The notes: generated by a model not told the origin, from the sequence alone. DNA of 64,000 bases from Notospermus geniculatus (GCA_002633025.1 NMRB01000537.1:89096-153095), one strand, 5' to 3'. Shown: positions 1-11,261, counted from the first letter of the stretch. Made by a program: numbers and translations.

Positions 1-758
1 AAATATTCTGGGCACCATGGACCCATTCTCCATTGAACACATTTCAAACCCATGTGTTCAGGTAGTGGACAAAATCATGAGTCTCTCGAGCCCATTCGTT
101 TTTACAGTGTTATACACATGATAGATGTACAGGCTCTCAGATGACAGGCTGAGCAAAAATTAAAACCTCACGCGCTGCCATGAGCTCACGGCTATGCGTG
201 ACGGTACAGACTGATGGCGATTGCCTTACAACTGACGGAAAGTAGTAGACGACTTGCTGTGTTGGCAACTTCTGGCTGTGAAATATGTTTGGAAAACTGC
301 TGCAAGCTCCCGTGTCTCGTGTAGCCAGCACACGCGGCTCTGTGTGTGTTGGTAAGGGAACTAGCCAGATGGAGATTGTATACCTAGGCAGCTGTGGTAG
401 CCACTGCAATAGGCAGCCTTTTTCTGTGCATGACAGGGAGTGAGGCATCGAAGACACTGTGTCTGTGTATGGTAGGGAACTGGGCAGCCAGTCACCTATC
501 GTACCATCGCTTCAAGAAGTTGTCCAGTACATGTGCTTGCCAACATAGTCTAGCAAACTAGCATCCAATGCTCGTAACAAAAAAGTTGTTACTCTGCCAG
601 CCAGCTGGCTCAGCCAATGAAAAGCCTCATCACAAAACAACAGCTCCGGTGGGAATCATCCTAGCTTGGTTAATGGTGAGGATATTAATTGGTAGGCCAA
701 ACTTGTTACGAGAAGAGTCTGAAAAAGGTGTCCCTCGGGTGTATGGCATCTTTCTGAT
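1..758. other. no supported gene (1-758)
   Basis: I see no exon with splice sites, repeat or RNA gene here. A 106-codon open frame on the minus strand (137-457) has no recognisable domain, no splice context and is within the length expected by chance. Confidence 0.5.
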
Positions 759-891
759 ATGAGATGGTGTCAGGGAGGTGACGTGGAAACGTCAACACCT
801 CACACTCCAGACGCAGTGGGTTCGATTCCACAGTGGCATGGTGTTGTCTGTTCCACATTTCAAGCGATAAAGAGGGCAGCACGTGTCTTCT
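759..891 (+). repeat. tRNA-derived SINE, 5' part
   Basis: A box-B-like motif GGGTTCGATTCCAC lies at 818-831, with an A-box-like segment about 50 bases upstream (from 765), which is the spacing of an internal RNA polymerase III promoter in a tRNA-derived SINE. It does not fold as a functional tRNA. Its 3' side is cut by the large foldback that starts at 892, so only the head is recognisable. Confidence 0.5.
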
Positions 892-1166
892 CTACACAGA
901 AAAAAAATCAACTCGAGTGGAGACTCAGAGTCTCACTTTAGGGACAAAATGGTTCGAAACACTTTTTGACTCAAAATGAAACAGAAAATATTTCGGCGCG
1001 AGACAATAACAACTCGGCCCGAAATATTTTCCCTCGGAACGAGGTGTCATTGTCTCGGGCCGAAATATTTTCTGTTTCATTTTGAGTCAAAAAGTGTTTC
1101 GAACCATTTTGTCCCTAAAGTGAGACTCTGAGTCTCCACTCGAGTTGATTTTTTTTTTCTGTGTAG
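892..1166. mobile_element. 275-bp foldback MITE
   Basis: The segment starts CTACACAGAAAAAAAATCAA and ends with its reverse complement. The two arms run about 115 bases each (892 to about 1008, and about 1048 to 1166) with only a few differences, including the motif GAGACTCAGAGTCTC and the flank of TTTCGGCGCGAGACAAT. A short spacer itself holds a second inverted copy of CGGCCCGAAATATTTT. There is no coding capacity. It is a non-autonomous foldback element; the superfamily is not clear. Confidence 0.8.
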
Positions 1167-1760
1167 TTACTCAGGTTCCCCTGCACTCCACTACCATGGG
1201 AGCAATGTCCGTAAAGCCAATAACCCAATAGCACCTGGCTCACACTTCTCCAAAAGTCGTACATTTTCCTGGAGCTTACACTTTCACGAAAAACTTTCCA
1301 ATTCACCTGAAGCAACTCTTAAAAGACGTCATTCTTCAAAATCCTTTCAAATCCAGGTACTGAACTAGTCTGTCTCTAAGCTGTAGAACGCTCTAATGCC
1401 TAAAGTGCACTGTTTAACAGATACTTCGGGAAGTATGTAGCTTTTTTGGCCCATTTACAAAACATTGGTTTATCGTATTACCTTTATTCACTCTTCAGTC
1501 TATAATGCCAGCCGGGATCGTGTTGCCGGGGGTTGAAGCAATGTTTGTAGCTAAACATGATCCTGTTACATAGCTGAGATGCTACGCTGGATTTCGTAAT
1601 TAACTGGTAGCGGAGAGCGTAGGCCTGTGTAGATTGCAAGGAGTATTCTGACCTATCTGATGTGCTTGGTCTAAACAGCATCCTTGAGCTGCCCAACGCT
1701 TAGAACAGTTTCTCTACGTGGTGGAAACTGGAAGGTCTCACCGGCTTAGAGAGTACACAG
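1167..1760. other. no supported feature
   Basis: Unique-looking sequence with no exon, tandem repeat or inverted repeat that I could see. Confidence 0.4.
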
Positions 1761-2040
1761 CATAAATCACCATAAATTAGCATACATTTCGGATGCAAGA
1801 AGTTTGAGAGGAATTCTGTCGTCCTAACTTTGATAATTTGGTGACCTGTGTGAAATATTCAGCGGATAGGCCTGCAGTTTGGAAAGGAATATTCTGAGGC
1901 AGAGCGAGCACACACAGAGAGGCAGGCCTGATTAGCATAAATCTGCATAAATTTGCATACATTCCGGATGCAAGAACTTTAAATGGAATTCTGTCCTCCT
2001 TATTTGATAATTGGCGAAGTATGTGAATTATTGAAATGAA
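1761..2040. repeat. 175-bp tandem duplication
   Basis: A block of about 100 bases beginning CATAAATC(A/T) and containing GCATACATT(T/C)CGGATGCAAG, GGAATTCTGTC and TTTGATAATT occurs at 1761 and again at 1936, so the period is about 175 bases. The copies differ by roughly 15 to 20 percent, so the duplication is not recent. Confidence 0.75.
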
Positions 2041-3140
2041 ATTAGATTTATAAACTTGAACAGCAAGTCACTGACGACATCAACGGTTGAAATTGATGAA
2101 AATAATGCGGTAATACTGGAGGCATGGTACATTAAGCAATAAAACTATTTTAGTTGAGTGTTCAAATATTCATGCTCTATGATTGCAAAAAACGATCACG
2201 TTTCCTGACGGTCGTATATTGATGTATAAATAGTGAATAAGCAGTGTATGGGACTAATAAGAGAATAAACAGAGTACAGACGTTGACATTACCATGTGAT
2301 GTCCACAAAAATTGTCCTGGTCCATATCATACCACTGGACTCGAGCTCTCTGACAGTGTTGTACTGGCATTTCGTGACTTCCAGTGTTTGTGGCGTGACA
2401 GAGACAGCAGGCTTCCCAAATTTGTGTTTTGGATGATATCCCAAAGGTCTCAGCGATTATTTGGATTCAAGATCTCGGAAATCTTCAAAAACGTTCACTT
2501 ATTTTTAAACTCTTTGCCGTGTTTTCCGTGATTTTCCTGACATCATACATTTGTATACGACATTGACAAGGTCTTCTTCTTCTTATGACTTGCGGAGTTA
2601 TCTCATCCGGTCAGGGTCTACTACACTTTGGATTAAGTTTCTTGGAGAAACTGTAAAAACCTCGCTAATGTAAGCCTGTTTGTTATGTAACAGTCACAGG
2701 ATACAGGCGTCCAACTCCTCCAGTGTTCAAAATCCCAGTATCTCGGATAAAATGCCATCAGCAGTAGTTCAGATTCGATCGTCCTGGAAGCTGCTATAGA
2801 ACCGTGTCACTTTCAAAAAAGCTTATGGTCTTGAACCTGTTGGATGGATGGTTTAGCAGCCACGTAGACTTGATCCTAGATCTCTCCTGGTCAAAAACTA
2901 AATGGTGAAATTCAAGGATAACATGATTGCATTTTCATGGGATGAAGACACTGCAGCCGTTTTATGTCTAGGCTAGGGGAATTGACCCTTCTTTGTTGTC
3001 AAATTGACATTCTAATGCTGAACTGGTGTATGAAGTCATGGATCAACTTAGAGAATAGAGAATAACCGAAGGTTTTCTGTTAATTCAAATAAGGACTCAG
3101 AAAATCTGAGTTAAGGATTACAGAACTGATTATTTTGTAT
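2041..3140. other. no supported feature
   Basis: I found no exon, RNA gene or repeat in this stretch. A 95-codon plus-strand open frame (2244-2531) shows no domain and no splice sites. Confidence 0.4.
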
Positions 3141-3160
3141 TAGGATTCTAACCTGCAAGG

Positions 3161-3238
3161 ATGTCCATCTCGGCTCATGCCACCCGGAGTGGTGGGGGTG
3201 GAGGAGGCGGCGGTGGGGGAGATACTGATAAACTTGAG
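3161..3238 (+). CDS. candidate first coding exon A (Gly-rich N-terminus)
   Basis: An ATG at 3161 with A at -3 opens a 26-codon segment that runs exactly to a consensus 5' splice site, GAG|GTAAGT, at 3238/3239, so the exon ends in phase 0. The peptide starts MSISAHATRS, continues with ten glycines encoded by varied codons (residues 11-20) and ends DTDKLE. An in-frame TAA at 3149-3151 lies just upstream, so the coding part begins here unless splicing enters at the AG of CTGCAAG (3159). I do not recognise the protein. Three other short plus-strand exons in the window end in the same phase, which suggests alternative first exons of one gene. It could instead be an internal exon or a chance open frame beside a donor. 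Confidence 0.45.
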
Positions 3239-3959
3239 GTAAGTAATGCGAGTATGATCGAGAGCACTCCTGTCCACAAACTGAAATCAGACCAAAATGC
3301 TCTTGTGCATCATTATTTCGAATGATATTGGTAGAATTTGGAACATTTCTCGCCACACCAGTCGTACAGTCAAGTCAGGCATGGCCAAGCCAAGGCTGTT
3401 GTTGTTCACAAGCATGACCAAGCCTAGGTTGTTGTTGTTGTTACCAAGAATGACCAGCCAAAACCTCTCTGATGTTCGTAATTCTTGGTGATGTTCACGA
3501 GCATGACCACGTCAAGATCTCCAGTGAGGTGAGCAGTTTCAAGATTCGAGTGGAGATGGCAGCACAAGAATTTTGAGCATTTCTGGCAGCTACCTGAAGA
3601 TGGCGTGGCAGTTGTTTCATCTTGTTGACTCTCTGCTTCTGCCGCTGCTGCTGCTCTTGCCAGCTTGATGAAAGTAGTTGTTGGAAAAGAGTATTGGTGG
3701 AAGCACAAGTAGTGTTGCAATATCCCGAGTCAATGCCTGACGTGTCTACCAAATGAAGTTGCCAGGGTGATTTCGGTAAGAGTTACCATTAGTCATGATG
3801 GTAATGAGACATTGCTTGAAATTCGGCAGGGAACTTCAAAGTACTTCAAGTTTCATTGCGGGCCTCTGATATCCCAATTTCCTTACCGGCCTCCCGTACA
3901 CCTGTTCTCTACTAACGATGTGTACAAACCTATCCAAGATTCTATTGGTTGACGGGGCA
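3239..3959 (+). other. start of putative intron after exon A
   Basis: No further exon is supported. A weak donor GTAAGA at 3774 and a GTGAGC at 3534 lack a convincing coding exon upstream. Short GTTGTTGTT runs repeat around 3400 and 3435 next to CATGACCAAGCC. Confidence 0.35.
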
Positions 3960-4400
3960 ACTGGAAAAAATGCGGACTACCCAGCACGGAGGCGATTAAT
4001 TTGATTGAAGAGTTTTTCAGCCAGTCTGTATTAGTGGAAATGTACATGTACATGTACACCGTGGCTGGGGGCCATCTCAAAGCCAAGTTGAGGATTTTTT
4101 CAGCCGGACTGTATTAGTGGAAATGTGCAGTTGCTGACCACCTCAATACTGATTTGATGAAGTAGTTTTTTTTCACAAAACAACTACTTCCATGTGGCCT
4201 GTCATGGCGTCATGACGACCTACCAAAATATGTCTACTTGGAACCACTAGGACCTGAATTCATGACAAGCTTTCGCAAAATACATCAACTTACAAAAACT
4301 TATTTGAAATACGCTGTGCCCTAAAGAATCATGGACGCATGACGAGCCTTCGCTAAGATACGCCTACTTACAAAACTTTTTTGAACGAACTCTATGATTC
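3960..4400. repeat. degenerate ~84-bp tandem repeat
   Basis: TTTTTCAGCC(A/G)G(T/A)CTGTATTAGTGG style blocks occur at about 4012 and 4096, and related CATGACGA...TCGC(A/T)AA(A/G)ATAC...CTTACAAAA blocks recur near 4213, 4262 and 4340. The units are poorly conserved. Confidence 0.5.
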
Positions 4401-4866
4401 ATGAAATCATGATCAGCTTTTATCATAACGGATAAAATCCATTTCTTGCTAGAATATAAATAGAATTGAGATACAAGTTTTTGCAGGAACATTTGATTAG
4501 AAAATATTTTCAGAATTATCAGCAGTCTTGTGATTTCCAGCTACGTTATCTTCTCACGTGCATTCTCGTACGAAATAACGCGATGTGAAATCTTGTTTGC
4601 CTACATTTCTGTTTTGAAAGAAAATATTTGTTCCGACAAACTTTATGCTGTTCTCATGTTCTTTGCTCGCATTATATCAAGAAAAACATAAACTCTACTC
4701 TGGTAGAAGATGCACGAGCGTGACTCATATTTTTCTTGAGCTCTTGTTATTGGTGGACAAGCATTTCTATTTATGACTGGAGAATTTCCCAAAAAAGTCC
4801 ACCAGTGGTACCTCAAGGCCCGTTTCCACTACTGCAATTTCCTGCTCTTTCCGTATGGTTTCCTAA

Positions 4867-4996
4867 GGACCAATTCATACTTCCTCGCGAGAAGTTCCTG
4901 GAGCGGAAAATGCTTTGTTAACTCACGCCACGCTGGTTTAAAACAAAGCATTTTCTGTTCGGCATACGCTGGTCGGCGTAGAAGTATAATTTGGCC
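4867..4996. mobile_element. ~125-bp foldback MITE, copy 1
   Basis: First of seven copies of one palindromic element. It opens GGACCAATTCATACTTCCTC, holds GAGCGGAAAATGCTTTGTTA, and returns as AACAAAGCATTTTCTGTTC and GAAGTATAATTTGGCC. The halves are imperfect reverse complements around a centre containing ACGCTGGTT. Other copies are at 10376, 11262, 12739, 23820, 25110 and 25869. Confidence 0.85.
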
Positions 4997-5316
4997 CTAC
5001 CTATGTACCAGTCTATCTGTAAAAGCGTCATTTCTGATTTTGGAAAAAAAACATTTAATCGTTCGCATACCCTGGTGGCGAAATAGAGAACTGTTTCCTC
5101 ACTCTCTAAGATGTCTGGGAATTCAACATGTTATTCACCTGCAGATGTTTATGGGGTTTTCTTGTTAAACTCGCTTCGTTAATGTAACTGAACATGTGAA
5201 ATTTAAACGTACTTACGTGTGATAAATTCGTCCAATAAATAATTCAGGGTCATTATAAGGCAATTACATTTCTCTAAATCGCGCTGTTCTCGAGTTTGTA
5301 TGCACCCAGTTTTTCA

Positions 5317-5889
5317 TCATGGCCTCATTTTGTTTTCCCAGGGGGGTCGTAAGTCAGCCTTCATAATGTCTAATGCAGTATTTACGAGGCTATTATTCCA
5401 AAAGGGAGCTCGAATGGTGTTCGCTGATAATTTTTCTGGTGTTTTTATGGACTTAGTGAGGTACTGTCGAAATTTGAAGGTTTGGAAGGTTGAGAACTCC
5501 AGCGTGTTACAGTCGCGCTGACGAAGTGTCTGATTGGTTGGCCATAGGTCAAAGGTTAACAGGCCTGTCAATTGCAGAGCCTTGTATTGGTTGGTGGCAG
5601 TTTTCAGGTGCATTTCGAGGTCTTGACTGGTTTTGTTTTTGGCTGTGGCCTGAGCCATGATATAATGGAAGATAAACATGTATAATTTTATATCCGATGC
5701 TAGTCTGCTCTTGGTTCTTTTACGACTTCGTGCAGTTGCTTTTTGGTACACACTGTAGAATTCAATCTCTGTGTACTTTTTGCAGAGGCCAGCCGTCATT
5801 TCTCGTTTCATATTACTTTCTATGACAGCTGAAATTAGGAAGGCCCAGACAATACGTTGGCAACGCGGTCCCCGTAACAACATTACCAT
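5317..5889 (-). CDS. 190-codon open frame, unknown
   Basis: This is the longest open frame in the window that is not made of satellite or Ns. It begins MVMLLRGPRC and is open without interruption on the minus strand. It contains a basic stretch ATARSRKRTKSR near residue 52 and no domain or membrane segment I recognise. No promoter, splice site or polyadenylation signal is evident. One frame of this length is expected now and then by chance in 64 kb read six ways, so I rate it low. It could also be a decayed single-exon gene or retrocopy. Confidence 0.15.
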   Translation of the reverse strand: MVMLLRGPRCQRIVWAFLISAVIESNMKREMTAGLCKKYTEIEFYSVYQKATARSRKRTKSRLASDIKLYMFIFHYIMAQATAKNKTSQDLEMHLKTATNQYKALQLTGLLTFDLWPTNQTLRQRDCNTLEFSTFQTFKFRQYLTKSIKTPEKLSANTIRAPFWNNSLVNTALDIMKADLRPPWENKMRP

Positions 5890-6115
5890 GCGGATGAGGG
5901 ATGAAGATATTTATGAAGCTTTATTAGGTGCTATTTCAGTGAATTGGCGAATTTGCCGGCTGGGAACCATTACCTTATTAGTCAGCTACTGGCCAGTAAT
6001 CATCCTCGTCACGATAACTTGGAGTGGCGGGTATAGTGGTATCGTGGTATCACTGGCTGAGAATGCCAAGCTGAATTCAGCAATCTAAGAGTAGGTTCGT
6101 CGATTACTATATCTT

Positions 6116-6489
6116 AATGGGGAACCCGCTCACCGACAGGTCGGCGCTGCGAGCGCTTGTACCGAAACGACGTCACTGACGTCATTTTAGGTGTCATTGA
6201 CGTCATGTTAGGTGCTGACGTTGCGTCATGAAAAAATTGCCTGTACATTTTTCTACAGGAAAAATGACACAAAAGACGTTGCTTTTATCGCCATTGTATC
6301 TCTTCATTTTAAGAAAAAAAGGAATGAGATTAAAAGAAAATTTCATCTGCTACAAGATGATGTAAGGCGACCAACACAAATGGTTTATTTTCACGGCAGA
6401 AAGAAATGGAAATAACGTTAGAAAAACAGAGACTTCGATACAAACGCTCGCAGCGCCACGTCGTGACGTTAGTGTGCGGGTTCCTCATT
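6116..6489. mobile_element. TIR element beside ratchet point 1
   Basis: The ends AATGGGGAACCCGCTCAC and its inverse GCGGGTTCCTCATT, together with GGCGCTGCGAGCG and CGCTCGCAGCGCC inside them, make terminal inverted repeats of about 45 bases around 374 bases without coding capacity. The left inner part holds several TGACGTCA or near-matches. The right end stops one base before the pyrimidine tract of the ratchet point at 6513. Confidence 0.75.
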
Positions 6490-6490
6490 G

Positions 6491-6519
6491 TTCTTTCTTT
6501 TCTCTACTTGCAGGTAAGT
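6491..6519 (+). other. recursive splice site (ratchet point) 1
   Basis: A pyrimidine tract TTCTTTCTTTTCTCTACTTG runs straight into CAG|GTAAGT with the junction at 6513/6514. A consensus 3' splice site is thus directly followed by a consensus 5' splice site, the zero-length-exon pattern of recursive splicing known from long Drosophila introns and from RS-exons in vertebrates. A second donor, AAG|GTAAGA, follows at 6561/6562 and would define a 48-nt RS-exon containing an in-frame stop in each likely frame. Usage is inferred, not shown. Confidence 0.6.
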
Positions 6520-6641
6520 GTCAAAGAATTTTATAAGAAATGAAGCATTTATTGGCGTAAGGTAAGATGTTTCAGGACCTCACCTTCTGGAGGAACTGCA
6601 ACCTCATCTAGGTCGTCATCAACCAAGTCATCATTATTTTA

Positions 6642-6663
6642 GTCATCATCATCATCATCATCA
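6642..6663. repeat. (ATC)n microsatellite
   Basis: About seven ATC triplets in a row. Confidence 0.85.
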
Positions 6664-7091
6664 CAATCTTGGCCGTCGAATTCACACGCCATCTAGTGGT
6701 GAATCTGTAGAATCTTTGGCTGCACGGTTTGCACACTTGACTTCCCCTTTGAATCGAGATTATATCTTGCATCAACACTAAGATGCTGTCAAACTCTGAG
6801 TATTATCATGTCATCGTGAGCAACATGGCTTAGACGTCATTACAGCTGCTGAGGGAAGATAAACTCTGAGCTTTTCTCAGAATATTACCATCTTTCACGT
6901 CGTCTGCCTGATTCCCTAGAAAGATGTAAACAGTTTATGATGATTCCATCTTGATAGAACACGAAACGTGAAGGTTACAGTGCATTCACTTGTGTTGTAT
7001 GAGTTTTATGTATTCAATATACATGTTTAGATGAGTTGCAGAAATCGAATTAGGTCATCGTCACAGCAACGCCGTCAAAGTCAGACAAGAC

Positions 7092-7168
7092 GTCATAACG
7101 CCGTTTTGCCTGACGAACGCATCAAAAGATTGGTCGCAACAATGCAGTGGTCAAAACGGCATTATGAC
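7092..7168. repeat. 77-bp hairpin
   Basis: GTCATAACGCCGTTTTG and its near-perfect reverse complement CAAAACGGCATTATGAC flank a 43-base spacer (16 of 17 positions pair). Probably a small MITE or a degraded foldback. Confidence 0.6.
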
Positions 7169-7169
7169 A

Positions 7170-9780
7170 ATTGGTTTGACGTTTACCTGATTCTATTTCT
7201 GCAACTCTCTATAGTATCAAGGATGCAGCAAACAAAGGGTGTAAACATGTAGTAGGCTGATTACTAAAGACCGAGAATAGGCATCTTAATAAAGATGCAA
7301 TTTACTGATTGTGTATATGTAAGCTGGATTAGACGATCAGTTAACACTGGTGCTGCTGACCCAAGCATGGCCTGCCAGACAGAAATATGGCGTCCCACTT
7401 CGTAGGAAATTGACCTCTTCAATAAAAGACACATCGCCCTGCTGTGGTACGTTTTTTCCTCTTTATTGCCAACTAACGACGTCCATTTGTCATCCGGGAT
7501 GCCGAATAAAATAAAAAGACAGATTATTACTCATCGCTCTGGATGCTAACACCTTCTTACTCTAATGTCGATTTCATTGGCTGAAACTGCTACGTCAACG
7601 TCTGCAGCACTGCTATGATTTATCCCGTACATTTCAAAATGCGATCGTAATAATTGGCTGTCCTGGTCAATGCGTCAATACTCTAATGGAAAGTAGTGTT
7701 GAAACTCCATTAATGGACACCTCTGCCAGGTGGACACCTCTCTATGAAGGTCGGTGTGGAATCCAGTCCCCATTGGTCCTGCCTATTCATTTGTACTGCG
7801 TCTGTTTTGGGAACACATCTACGGTCAGAACTGGGCTATCCCAATGATCTCAAGCCTGTACATGTAATTTGCAAATCTGTAGTAGGCTTGGGCTGGTGAT
7901 GGGATCTGAGGTGTCCGAGAGTACAGACGTCCCAAACATGGGAGTGATCCCACTCAGTGTACCTGATGAGACCCTGGGGGTTGATGTTTCCCATCTTCCT
8001 TACCGGCCCCAACAACGTGTCACTGTCCCTTGACAACATCATTAGCAAGGAAGAGTTGTAGTTTCTGATCTGACGAGGTCTCGGGCTCTAGTCTTGATCG
8101 AGTCTTGATATAGTCTACATTCGTAGCAGGAACCAGGAAATCACAGAAATCTTCTTCCTCCACCTCCTGGGCGAGCAGGTAAAATATCACTCGTGGATAT
8201 AACGTAATTGCCAGTCGTGAACTGTGTACTCATCATTTTTCATTGCTCAGTTTTTTCAACTTCTCGAGAATGAACAGCGTGTATCAATAGTTGGATTTAC
8301 TTCCCTGGTTCTCTCTGCACAGCATCTTTGTTTGCCAAGCGACAACAAGTGCTGATTGGAATGCATTCATTGCCATCTGTTAACAGGATCATTTCACGAT
8401 ATATTGGCGTACCTTGCAACTTAGACTGGTGCAATATAGTGATTGTACATCAAGCAAGTGCATTCTGAGCTGGGTTCAAGCACGTGTTGGAAATTCTAAG
8501 AGGAGTGAAAAAGTTGTCCACCGATTTGTCGGTTTCTTCATTGGATGCGACTGTTTTAGTGGATGGGAATATTTCTTGGATTGTGGCACCGTCATAATTT
8601 CATGTTGGAATAGGGGAATACGTATTTATGCATGATCTGGTAAAATTTGTTCAGGGTTTCGGCAAATATACATGTAGAAGCTCTTTTGTTTGGTCAGTGT
8701 TTCTCTGTAATGTTGGTGTTAGATGACAGTAGTGGTCGGTTAAGTGATACTAACGTGTACCTTCCATTTCTTGAACAGTCGAACGTGATCTGCATCGTTT
8801 AGCATTGGAATCACTACTTTCTTGGTTAAATTGGCTTGTACACCTTTGAATCCAAGGTTGTTGGAGAGTTTCCCAGGTCATGATTTGGTCTTCATATAGC
8901 GATAAGAGTCAAGAGTTACCTGGAATCATGTTCTCGTGATCCTGAATTGCTTGCAGTTGTTCTTCGGATGTTCACATTCAGCATTGGCTTGTCTGAGAAA
9001 TCGATATGATACAGTGTATATAGATCGGGAAAATCAACTCGAAGTGAACTTCACATGCTGAGAAGATGGACAAACTTGGTTGAGTTATTCGATCGTGCTA
9101 ACTGGCTGTCCTTGTCCATTCTTGTCAAACACTGTCAACTTCGTTCAAAGATTCGCATCGGCCAAAGCTCTTCACGTCAAACTCGGTTCACATGTACCCC
9201 TATGACATTGTGACCCTGTTTGATTCCTGATTCGGCCACCAGGGGGCCAAATCTAAAATTGAGCTTTCGTTTTGAACGAAATGTCAGAAGTGGAAAAGGT
9301 TCTTGATGGAGTTGTTGAAGGTCATCGAATGTTCAAAGTAGTCTGCACAGTCAGCGATCTTTGGTGCAGGTTCAGTTCACCGTGGCTTACTTCAACAACT
9401 TACTCACGTTTCGTGCCTTGTGGTTGAGGGCGACCGGCAGGAGGGCATTGTAAGCATTTTTGTTGCTATAGCAGATTATGGAGTCTTTCATGGCATAGCT
9501 GAGATAATTGACTCAATAATTAGGTTTGTGTTGATGTTTCTCGGTGCGAGAAATGCTGGATTTTTTGTTTCTGATAGTTTTGTTTCAGAAACCTTAAGAG
9601 TATCCTCCCCACGCTAGGCTTGAGGCAACCTTATCTGTGACCACTGCCGATCTTGATAGATGTATGGCTCCCAACTGGTCATCTGGCCAGTAAGGGGTCG
9701 AAGGCGCTTCACATTATAACTCCAGTCTCTCCTGAAACCTTTTTGGGGAAATCAAGGAGCAGCACATTCTGCGAGAGTAC
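7170..9780. other. no supported feature
   Basis: Long repeat-poor stretch with only short scattered open frames. At 8178 GAGCAG|GTAAAAT follows a C/T-rich segment, a weak ratchet-like match that I do not accept. Nothing else stands out. Confidence 0.4.
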
Positions 9781-9786
9781 AAAGCG

Positions 9787-9862
9787 GCGACTTGACCGGG
9801 TATCGAACCCGCAGCCTCTCTGTCAGGAGTCTGACGTTCTTCACTGCGCCGCGTCGCACCCC
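9787..9862 (-). repeat. tRNA-derived SINE head
   Basis: Read on the minus strand this has GGTGCGACGCGGCGCAGTG, then GCGGGTTCGATACCCGG, giving A- and B-box-like motifs spaced as in a tRNA of about 75 nt. The anticodon arm does not form a proper seven-base loop, so a functional tRNA is unlikely. The 3' boundary is not clear. Confidence 0.5.
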
Positions 9863-10375
9863 TAAAGCCATAGGGACGGAAGAGGCGATCAGCCACATCA
9901 CGATTATTGAGTCTGATGGAGGGTTTGTGTATGAGGTCCCAGAACCTTCGTGCCAATCGGTCTAAATCGGCCATCGGCTTCATCCACGCACACGAAGTCC
10001 ACCCATTATCACGTGGAGCAGCTCCTCTCGGTCCTAGACCTTCAACAACCGGTCGAAATCCGTCTCGGCCTTCAGTCTCCTCCTTGCACACAATGTCCAC
10101 CGATTGCGTGGAGAATAGAGTGTCATTGAGTTATGCTGCTGATCAGTACGAGATGGAAACGCCGATGGGAAGATGGGATCATCGTAGATTATCATAGAGA
10201 TATTGGTTTATCAAGAGATTGAATCTTGCGGACAGCAGGTGGAGACAGTTGATTCGATTACTCTCTCAACGAGCTTTTAGTGTCGTAGAATGAGAGTCTG
10301 AAATAGTGATTCGCATTTATTTATTCTTGGTATTTGGATATGAGTTTCCATCTGCGTCGTTTCACCTGCGTATTA

Positions 10376-10546
10376 GGCCACTTTATACTCCTCCTCGACT
10401 AGTACGCGGAACGGAAAATTCTTTGTTTGAAACCAGCGTGGCAAGAAAGCATTTTTCATACCACATACTGATTGACACGGCAGTATGAATTGGCTCTAAG
10501 AAACGTCTTGCTGGTTCCAAACAAAGTTTTTCCGTTCCGTCCGCAC
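10376..10546. mobile_element. foldback MITE, copy 2 (rearranged)
   Basis: Starts GGCCACTTTATACTCCTCCT, holds GCGGAACGGAAAATTCTTTG and reaches GTATGAATTGGCT at about 10495. An extra half-copy follows, CTGGTTCCAAACAAAG and TTTTTCCGTTCCG to about 10546, so two insertions or an internal rearrangement are combined. Confidence 0.7.
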
Positions 10547-10555
10547 AAAGCCACT

Positions 10556-10626
10556 TTCACGACGTGGGGATCGAACCCACAGATTCATCAGTGGAAAGGT
10601 GGATCTTTCCACTGCGCCACCCCGAT
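10556..10626 (-). repeat. tRNA-derived SINE head
   Basis: Minus-strand reading gives GGGGTGGCGCAGTGGAAAG (A-box-like) and GTGGGTTCGATCCCCAC (perfect B-box arm). It is tRNA-sized but the anticodon arm is aberrant. It is next to the extra half-copy of the foldback MITE. Confidence 0.55.
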
Positions 10627-10745
10627 ATCCCAAATCCTCGTCTGACGACAGGGCACATCTGTTGGCCATGCCAAAATGGCCTCAACCACACTTATCAATT
10701 CCCCAATGGGAGTACCCCGGTACTGTTAAGTGGCCACCACCAGTT

Positions 10746-10856
10746 AGCGGTTCTAGAACGTCATGAAATCTGACGTCACAGAGAAGAAATGGACGCCATG
10801 ACGTCATCCAAAATTCCGTTTATGACGTCAAATTTCATGACGTTCTAGGACCGCCA
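10746..10856. mobile_element. 111-bp foldback with TGACGTCA motifs
   Basis: GCGGTTCTAGAACGTCATGA and its inverse TCATGACGTTCTAGGACCGC form the ends. The interior holds three TGACGTCA or near-matches. Confidence 0.7.
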
Positions 10857-11261
10857 CAGGCGGCCTCTAACGACAGGAAACCCTAGCATTAATCACGTCT
10901 GCCTGCCAATAGCGTATTCATGATCTCTTTACCTGACGGTTGCTCGTGCCGTAGATAGTTAAACTCGACCCGAATCACCAGGTAACAACACGAAACGGCC
11001 ATTAGACAGGTCAAAAAGCGATCAATCACAAACTGATTAAATGTGCTGTTGAACTGACATTCCATTATGGAATCAATTCATAAACTATTCATGTATGTCT
11101 GCAATGTCTTGGGCAGCAAAACATTTTTTTGTGTCAGTTTGAATTCTCCCCCGCATACTCCTCAATGCACATCTCCACATGAGTGCTTGATGTCGCACAG
11201 GGCCTCTCATTGGCAAGAAGTGAAAGTAGACTCTCTGCATTTGCAGAGGTTGGTTTGAGAT
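10857..11261. other. no supported feature
   Basis: No exon or repeat recognised. Confidence 0.4.

Noticed and set aside
3534-3780. Exons ending at GTGAGC (3534) or GTAAGA (3774)
   Set aside because: No acceptor or open frame of suitable phase supports them.
8155-8184. Fourth ratchet-like site, GAGCAG|GTAAAAT
   Set aside because: The pyrimidine tract is broken by GGGCGAG next to the AG and the donor is weak.
9787-9862. Functional tRNA on the minus strand
   Set aside because: The anticodon arm forms a four-base loop, not seven.
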